Source of the DNA: Glacieibacterium sp964246975
GTDB taxonomy: Bacteria > Pseudomonadota > Alphaproteobacteria > Sphingomonadales > Sphingomonadaceae
Direction of reading: 5' to 3'
NCBI GenBank assembly: GCA_964246975.1
Contig: CAXTSL010000066.1
Span: 1 to 18,618, forward strand
Length of the DNA: 18,618 bases
Made by a program: the position numbers and the translations under genes. Under the pieces are notes generated by a model. The model made no database searches, was not told the DNA's origin, and saw only the letters and a list, made by a program, of their open reading frames with translations. This document shows positions 13,918 to 18,618 of this stretch, in pieces; positions within the stretch are counted from its first letter, which is position 1, and each line of letters starts with the position of its first letter.

Positions 13918-16005
13918 ATGGACGCGCGCATCCCCGACTTCGTTCGCCTCGACGGCACCGCAACGACGCTCGTCGTCGATTGCCGTGGCGACCTGCCCGT
14001 CGTGCTGCACTGGGGCGCGCGCCTCGCTGCGTCGATCGACCTCGCCGACCTGGCGACGCTGGCGGCGCGCGCGGCGGCACCGGGGGCACCGTCGGTCGCG
14101 CCGCCGATGGCACTGACGCCGACGATTGGCAGCGGCTGGCCGGGACGCCCGGGCCTGTCGGCGCACCGCGACGGTCGCGACTGGGCGACCTGGACACGGA
14201 TCGCCGAGGTTCGTCAGACCCCCGGCGCTGCCGAGATCGTCTCGGTCGGCGACGCGCAGGGGGTTCGCGTCACCCACCGCCTCGCGCTGGCGGGCGACGT
14301 GCTGACCGCGACGACGATGCTGACCAACATCGGCGATGCCCCCTTGAGCGTCGAGAGTTGCGATGCGCCCGCGCTGCCGGTTCCGCCGCACATCGGTCAT
14401 TGGGTCGGGTTTGCAGGGCGCTGGGCGGGCGAGTTCCAGACCCGCAGCGTCGCGCGCGCAATGGGGGCCTTGGCGCGCGAGAACCGGCGCGGGCGCACCA
14501 GCCACGACGCCTTTCCCGCACTCCTCGCCGAGGCGCAGCCGGACAGCCTGGCAGCGGGCGAGATCTTCGGTTTCCATCTCGCCTGGAGCGGCAACCATCG
14601 GCTGTGGGCGGAGACGCTGGGCGATGGGCGGGGGTATGTCCTGCTCGGCACGCTGTTGCTGCCCGGCGAACTGCAACTCGCGCCGCAGGAGAGCTATACC
14701 AGTCCGGCGCTCGTCGCGGCGTGGTCGGACCGGGGGCGCGGCGGCCTGGCGCGCGCCTACCACGCGCATTTGCGCGCCCGCCCCGACCACGCGCGGCTGC
14801 GCGCCAAGCCACGACCGGTGCACTTCAACACCTGGGAAGCCGTGTATTTCGACCATCGCCCCGAGCGGCTGCTGGCGCTTGCCGACGCCGCTGCCGCGGT
14901 CGGCATCGAACGCTTCGTCCTCGACGATGGCTGGATGACCGGGCGGCGCAGCGACCGCGTCGGGCTCGGCGACTGGACCGTCGACGCGGGCATCTATCCC
15001 GCCGGGCTGCACCCGCTGATCGACCGCGTCGCCAGCCACGGCATGGCGTTCGGCCTGTGGGTCGAGCCCGAGATGTGCACCGCCGACAGCGCGGTGGCGC
15101 GCGCCCACCCCGATTGGGTGCTCGCCTGCCCGCCCGCGCCGCAACTCGATTTCCGGCATCAGCTCGCGCTCGATTTTTCGCGTCCCGACGTTCGCGCGCA
15201 TGTCTGGGCCCAGCTCGACGCGCTCCTCAAAACCTACCGCATCGATTATCTGAAGTGGGACATGAACCGCGACCTCAGCCACCCCGGCGGGGCGGACGGT
15301 CGCGCCGCCGCGCGCGCGCACGTCGAAGGGCTGTACGCGGTGCTCGACCGGCTGCGGCAGCGCCACCCGCAGGTCGAGGTCGAGACCTGTGCGTCGGGCG
15401 GCGGCCGCGCCGATTTCGGGATGCTGGCGCGGACCGACCGCATCTGGGCCTCGGACGGCAACGACGCGCTCGACCGACTGACGATCCAGCGCGGCCTGTC
15501 GCTGTTCGTGCCGCCCGAGCTGATCGGCAGCCACGTCGGCCCGGCACCCGATCACATCACGGGTCGCCGCCTGTCGATGCAGCTGCGCGTCGCCAGCGCG
15601 ATGTTCGGGCACATGGGGGTCGAGGCCGACCTGACGGCGCTGGATGCGCCCGACCTGGCCCGGCTCCGCGACGGCATCGCCCTGCACAAGCGGCACCGAG
15701 CCTTGATCCATGCCGGCCAGCTCCACTTCATCGACCGCCCGCCCGGCGAGATCGGATTTGGCATCGTCGCCGCCGACGGCCGCGAGGCGCTGTTCAGCCT
15801 GACGATGCTCGCGGCACCGGTTTCGAGCTTCACGGCACCCCTTCGCCTTCCCGGGCTCGACCGCGCCCGCGATTTTCTGGTCGAACCGGTCTGGCCGGTC
15901 GGTCCCGGGGTCCGCGCGACCGGCGCGATGCTGCGCGACATCGGATACCAGCCCCCGCGCCTCGCGCCGCAGCAGGCGATCGTCTGGCACGCCAAGGCCT
16001 GCTGA
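13918..16005 (+). CDS. GH36 alpha-galactosidase
   Basis: The 695-residue cytoplasmic retaining enzyme removes alpha-linked galactose from raffinose-type sugars, galactomannan oligomers or digalactosyl-glycerol. There is no signal peptide. An N-terminal beta-supersandwich (~1-290) is followed by the TIM barrel: FNTWEAVYFDH (303-313), FVLDDGWM (333-340), LWVEPEM (380-386), YLKWDMNRD (444-452, nucleophile D448), CASGGGRADFG (491-501) and SDGNDALDR (512-520, acid/base D513), then a C-terminal beta domain. All catalytic residues are present and length fits the family (~700-740). I chose ATG 13918; TTG codons at 13855/13858 would add ~21 residues with no family similarity and lie inside the operator. 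No good ribosome site precedes ATG 13918. The gene is monocistronic, or followed by the small secreted protein after 87 bases. Confidence 0.95.
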   Translation: MDARIPDFVRLDGTATTLVVDCRGDLPVVLHWGARLAASIDLADLATLAARAAAPGAPSVAPPMALTPTIGSGWPGRPGLSAHRDGRDWATWTRIAEVRQTPGAAEIVSVGDAQGVRVTHRLALAGDVLTATTMLTNIGDAPLSVESCDAPALPVPPHIGHWVGFAGRWAGEFQTRSVARAMGALARENRRGRTSHDAFPALLAEAQPDSLAAGEIFGFHLAWSGNHRLWAETLGDGRGYVLLGTLLLPGELQLAPQESYTSPALVAAWSDRGRGGLARAYHAHLRARPDHARLRAKPRPVHFNTWEAVYFDHRPERLLALADAAAAVGIERFVLDDGWMTGRRSDRVGLGDWTVDAGIYPAGLHPLIDRVASHGMAFGLWVEPEMCTADSAVARAHPDWVLACPPAPQLDFRHQLALDFSRPDVRAHVWAQLDALLKTYRIDYLKWDMNRDLSHPGGADGRAAARAHVEGLYAVLDRLRQRHPQVEVETCASGGGRADFGMLARTDRIWASDGNDALDRLTIQRGLSLFVPPELIGSHVGPAPDHITGRRLSMQLRVASAMFGHMGVEADLTALDAPDLARLRDGIALHKRHRALIHAGQLHFIDRPPGEIGFGIVAADGREALFSLTMLAAPVSSFTAPLRLPGLDRARDFLVEPVWPVGPGVRATGAMLRDIGYQPPRLAPQQAIVWHAKAC

Positions 16006-16027
16006 CGACCGACTGCGTTCGTCGCGT

Positions 16028-16055
16028 TTGGTAAACGGTTCATCGCCGGTACAAT
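16028..16055 (+). promoter_or_regulatory. Probable promoter and leader hairpin for the small secreted protein
   Basis: TTGGTA (16028-16033) and TACAAT (16050-16055) are spaced by 16 bases. The leader then carries TCGCTT-GCAT-AAGCGA (16059-16074), a six-base-pair hairpin ending seven bases before the ribosome site AGGAG (16081-16085). The hairpin could influence translation or mRNA stability. Confidence 0.45.
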
Positions 16056-16092
16056 CGCTCGCTTGCATAAGCGATGGCGAAGGAGAACCTCG

Positions 16093-16629
16093 ATGTTCAA
16101 CGTCTCGCGTCTCGCCACCGGTCTCGTCCTGTCGCTCGCCGTCGCCACCACGCCGCTCGCGGCGCGCGACTGGCACGGCGGCGGCGGATATAATCGTGGC
16201 TATCACGGCGGCTATCGTCACCACGGCGGCATCGGCGTCGGCGGTGCCTTGCTCGGCGCGGCGATCATCGGTGGCATCGCCATCGCGGCGTCGAATCGCG
16301 ACCGCACGCCGGTCTATGATGGCTATCGCAGCGCCGCGCCGGCCTATGGCTACGACCAATCCTCCGGCTATGAGCAGCAGGGCTATGGTGGCGGCTATGA
16401 CGCCCGCGCCGGAGCCGACCCGGTCGGCGCCTGCGGGCGCGAACTCGACCGCGTCACCGGCCAGCGCGGCGACCGCGCGCGCGTCGCGGGGGTCGACGGC
16501 GTGACGCCCTACGACGGCGGCTCGACGGTGCGCGGCACCGTCGCGATCGAAACGGCGCGAGGCAGCGAAACGCGCGGCTTCTCGTGCAACGCCAGCTATG
16601 AAGGCGAGGCGCGCGTCCGCATCGGCTGA
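16093..16629 (+). CDS. Secreted Gly/Tyr-rich small protein, function unknown
   Basis: The 178-residue protein starts at ATG 16093, set by AGGAG seven bases upstream. A signal peptide covers residues ~1-24 (cleavage at PLAA). Next come a Gly/His/Tyr-rich stretch (28-46), a glycine-zipper-like hydrophobic segment GIGVGGALLGAAIIGG (46-61) and a Tyr-rich linker with GY repeats (75-102). A folded-looking C-terminal part (110-178) has exactly two cysteines, C114 and C165, likely a disulfide. Glycine-zipper envelope proteins of this layout are common in sphingomonads, but I do not recognise a named family. It has its own promoter and a strong hairpin after it, so it is probably an independent envelope gene unrelated to the sugar locus. 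Confidence 0.8.
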   Translation: MFNVSRLATGLVLSLAVATTPLAARDWHGGGGYNRGYHGGYRHHGGIGVGGALLGAAIIGGIAIAASNRDRTPVYDGYRSAAPAYGYDQSSGYEQQGYGGGYDARAGADPVGACGRELDRVTGQRGDRARVAGVDGVTPYDGGSTVRGTVAIETARGSETRGFSCNASYEGEARVRIG

Positions 16630-16637
16630 CCCAGGTA

Positions 16638-16665
16638 CCCGCCGCCGCGCGCTCGCGGCGGCGGG
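16638..16665 (+). terminator. GC hairpin, likely intrinsic terminator
   Basis: A perfect 12-base-pair stem, CCCGCCGCCGCG (16638-16649) with CGCGGCGGCGGG (16654-16665), closes on the tetraloop CGCT and is followed by a short pyrimidine run (CTGCTTTCTC). It starts eight bases after the stop codon. The T-run is weak, so termination may be incomplete or Rho-assisted. Confidence 0.75.
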
Positions 16666-16679
16666 ACTGCTTTCTCGAA

Positions 16680-16708
16680 TTGAAGCGCGCGCGCGTTCCC
16701 CCTACAGC
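16680..16708 (+). promoter_or_regulatory. guaA: Probable guaA promoter giving a leaderless transcript
   Basis: TTGAAG (16680-16685) and TACAGC (16703-16708) are spaced by 17 bases. The -10 ends five bases before the guaA ATG (16714), so transcription would start at or within a base or two of the start codon. No ribosome-binding sequence exists upstream of the ATG, consistent with a leaderless mRNA. Confidence 0.5.
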
Positions 16709-16713
16709 GCGCC

Positions 16714-18270
16714 ATGACCGACCATCCCGAAGCCATATTGATCCTCGATTTCGGCAGCCAGGTGGCGCAGCTGATCGCGCGCCGCGTCCGCGAGGCGGGG
16801 GTCTATTGCGAGCTGGTGCCGTTTTCGAAGGGGGCCGACGCCATCGCCCGGTTGAACCCGCGCGGCGTCATCCTGTCGGGCTCGCCCGCCTCGGTCGCCG
16901 ATGCCGACGCCCCGCAGGCGCCGGCGATGCTGTTCGACCGCGACATTCCCATCCTCGGCATCTGCTACGGCGAGCAGGCGATGGCGGCGCAACTCGGCGG
17001 CACGGTGCTGCCCTCGACCAGCCGCGAGTTCGGACGCGGCTACATCGACATCGTCGGCCGCTGCATGCTGTTCGACGGCCTGTGGGCACCCGGCGAGCGC
17101 CACCAGGTGTGGATGAGCCACGGCGACCGCGTCGACGCCGTTCCGCCCGGTTTCCGCGCGGTCGCGACGACCGACGGCGCACCCTTCGCGGCGATCGCCG
17201 ACGACGACCGCCGCCGCTACGGGGTCCAGTTCCACCCCGAGGTCGTCCACACCCCCGATGGTGCCAAGCTCCTCGCCAGTTTCGTCCGCCACGTCTGCGG
17301 CTGCACCGCGACGTGGAGCATGAACGCCTACCGCGCTGCCAAGGTCGCCGACATCCGCGCCCAGGTCGGCGACGGCAAAGTTATCTGCGGGCTGTCGGGC
17401 GGCGTCGATTCGGCGGTCGCCGCTGTCCTCATCCACGAGGCGATAGGCGACCAGCTGACCTGCGTCTTCGTCGACCACGGCCTGATGCGCGCGGGCGAGG
17501 GCGAGCAGGTCGTCGGGCTGTTCCGCGAGCATTACCGCATCCCGCTCGTCCACGTCGACGCCGCCGACCTGTTCCTGTCGGGCCTCGCCGGCGTCACCGA
17601 TCCCGAGGCCAAGCGCAAGTTCATCGGCAAGACCTTCATCGACGTCTTCGAGGCGGAGGCGAAGAAGCTCGGCGGCGCGGCGTTCCTCGCGCAGGGCACG
17701 CTCTACCCCGATGTCATCGAAAGCGTCAGCTATACCGGCGGGCCGAGCGTCACGATCAAGAGCCACCATAATGTCGGCGGCCTGCCCGAGCGCATGAACA
17801 TGGCTCTCGTCGAGCCGCTGCGCGAACTGTTCAAGGACGAGGTGCGCGTGCTGGGCCGCGAACTCGGCCTTCCGCAAGCATTCGTCGGCCGCCATCCGTT
17901 TCCCGGCCCGGGCCTCGCCATCCGCATCCCGGGCGAGGTGACGCGCGCCGACTGCGATACGCTCCGCAAGGCCGACACGATCTACCTCGACGAAATCCGC
18001 CGCGCCGGGCTTTACGACGCCATCTGGCAGGCCTTCGCCGTGCTGCTGCCGGTCCGCACCGTCGGCGTCATGGGCGACGGCCGCACCTACGACAAGGTCT
18101 GCGCGCTGCGCGCCGTCACCTCGGTCGACGGTATGACGGCCGACGTCTATCCCTTCGATGCGGCGTTCCTGACGGCGTGCGCGACACGCATTGTCAACGA
18201 AGTGCCGGGCATCAACCGCGTCGTCTACGACTACACGTCGAAACCACCGGGGACGATCGAGTGGGAATGA
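16714..18270 (+). CDS. guaA: GMP synthase (glutamine-hydrolysing)
   Basis: The 518-residue cytoplasmic enzyme converts XMP, ATP and glutamine to GMP in purine synthesis. The class-I glutamine amidotransferase domain (7-195) carries the triad C84 (GICYGEQ), H174 and E176 (FHPEV). The ATP-pyrophosphatase domain has the P-loop SGGVDS (228-233) and conserved FVDHGLMR. The C-terminal dimer/XMP-binding domain has SHHNVGGLP, GRHPFPGPGLA and the invariant ending KPPGTIEWE. Length and all key residues are normal. The ATG is the family start; there is no Shine-Dalgarno sequence. It stands alone here, not next to guaB, and converges on the metallophosphoesterase gene with only 20 bases between stops. 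Confidence 0.99.
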   Translation: MTDHPEAILILDFGSQVAQLIARRVREAGVYCELVPFSKGADAIARLNPRGVILSGSPASVADADAPQAPAMLFDRDIPILGICYGEQAMAAQLGGTVLPSTSREFGRGYIDIVGRCMLFDGLWAPGERHQVWMSHGDRVDAVPPGFRAVATTDGAPFAAIADDDRRRYGVQFHPEVVHTPDGAKLLASFVRHVCGCTATWSMNAYRAAKVADIRAQVGDGKVICGLSGGVDSAVAAVLIHEAIGDQLTCVFVDHGLMRAGEGEQVVGLFREHYRIPLVHVDAADLFLSGLAGVTDPEAKRKFIGKTFIDVFEAEAKKLGGAAFLAQGTLYPDVIESVSYTGGPSVTIKSHHNVGGLPERMNMALVEPLRELFKDEVRVLGRELGLPQAFVGRHPFPGPGLAIRIPGEVTRADCDTLRKADTIYLDEIRRAGLYDAIWQAFAVLLPVRTVGVMGDGRTYDKVCALRAVTSVDGMTADVYPFDAAFLTACATRIVNEVPGINRVVYDYTSKPPGTIEWE

Positions 18271-18290
18271 AGCGACGCGCTGGAGCGGAC

Positions 18291-18618
18291 TCAGCTTCGG
18301 CGCGCGGGATAAAGGGTGATCTCCACGATTTCCGGGGGCACGCCGAAGCGTAACGGTAAGATCGAGGTGCCCAGCCCCGACGATACCACCAGCGGTCGCC
18401 CGGCGACGCTGAAGACCCCCCGCAAGTGCGTATCGAGGAACGCCGAGCCCGTCGTCGGCGCGCCGAGCCACGGCAGCTTGATCTGACCGCCGTGGGTGTG
18501 GCCAGCGACGAACAGGTCAACGCGTGGCGGCGACCACAACGCCAGATCGGGCTCGTGACCCAGCATGACCATCGGCTTGCCAGCCGGGGCACCCGACACC
18601 GCCGCGCCCGTGTCGGCA
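18291..18618 (-). CDS. Metallophosphoesterase (calcineurin-like), C-terminal part; 5' end outside window
   Basis: The frame is open to the window edge. A GTG at 18599 is in frame, but the residues before it (ADTGAA) continue the protein, so the N-terminus is missing. About 108 residues are visible. MLGHEPD and VAGHTHGGQIKLP supply two of the metal-binding histidine motifs of the calcineurin-like phosphoesterase fold (GHTHGGQ is typical of the YkuE-like membrane-associated group). The tail LVVSSGLGTSILPLRFGVPPEI is also typical of that group, which acts on phosphoester or pyrophosphate bonds of lipid or nucleotide substrates. The substrate cannot be told. It converges with guaA. Confidence 0.88.
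   Translation of the reverse strand, partial: ADTGAAVSGAPAGKPMVMLGHEPDLALWSPPRVDLFVAGHTHGGQIKLPWLGAPTTGSAFLDTHLRGVFSVAGRPLVVSSGLGTSILPLRFGVPPEIVEITLYPARRS

Noticed and set aside
13903..16359. 818-codon open frame on - opposite the GH36 gene
   Set aside because: Same antisense artefact; the + strand has all GH36 catalytic motifs.
1..18618. Mobile elements, CRISPR arrays, tRNA or rRNA genes, phage or toxin-antitoxin genes
   Set aside because: None seen by eye: no transposase or integrase motif, no regularly spaced repeats, no cloverleaf-like or rRNA sequence.

Overview
The window looks like a chromosomal segment of a high-GC alphaproteobacterium, most likely a sphingomonad. The reasons are the GC-rich third-position codon use, a TonB-dependent receptor of the kind that is abundant in this group, a deoxyhypusine-synthase-like protein (homospermidine is a typical sphingomonad polyamine), and a leaderless-looking guaA start. 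This assignment is inference: no rRNA or marker comparison was possible. I see no mobile element, CRISPR array, tRNA or rRNA. Genes are tightly packed and no gap exceeds about 110 bases.

Layout. (1) Bases 1-1484: the 3' end of a deoxyhypusine-synthase-family gene, then a CDF metal-efflux transporter, both on +. (2) 1593-3519: a TetR regulator (+) convergent with a GPH/MelB-type sugar symporter (-); their 3' ends overlap by 80 bases. (3) 3606-6924 (+): a TonB-dependent receptor followed by an epoxide-hydrolase-type alpha/beta hydrolase. The receptor is divergent from the symporter across an 86-base regulatory gap that holds a perfect TATAAT, a spaced direct repeat and inverted repeats. (4) 13820 down to 6914 (-): six genes spaced by at most 36 bases or overlapping. 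In order they are GH42 beta-galactosidase, secreted esterase, SSS-family sugar symporter, VOC protein and two short-chain dehydrogenases. (5) 13918-16005 (+): a GH36 alpha-galactosidase, divergent from the GH42 gene across a 97-base gap with repeated TTGACGAT boxes. (6) 16093-16629: a secreted Gly/Tyr-rich small protein with a strong GC hairpin after it. (7) 16714-18270: guaA. (8) 18291 to the end (-): the C-terminal part of a metallophosphoesterase.

How the genes may work together. The core is a galactoside-utilisation locus. The TonB receptor would cross the outer membrane. The signal-peptide-bearing esterase would strip acyl groups in the periplasm. The SSS (and perhaps GPH) symporter would import the galactoside, and the two cytoplasmic glycosidases (alpha and beta) would release galactose. 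Neither glycosidase has a signal peptide, which supports import before cleavage. The pairing of alpha-galactosidase, beta-galactosidase and an exported esterase would suit plant galactolipid head groups (digalactosyl-diacylglycerol) or acylated galacto-oligosaccharides; this is a hypothesis. The role of the VOC and SDR genes at the operon end is open. The SSS transporter has Ala-His where Na+-coupled relatives have the Ser-Ser of the Na2 site, so its coupling ion is uncertain.
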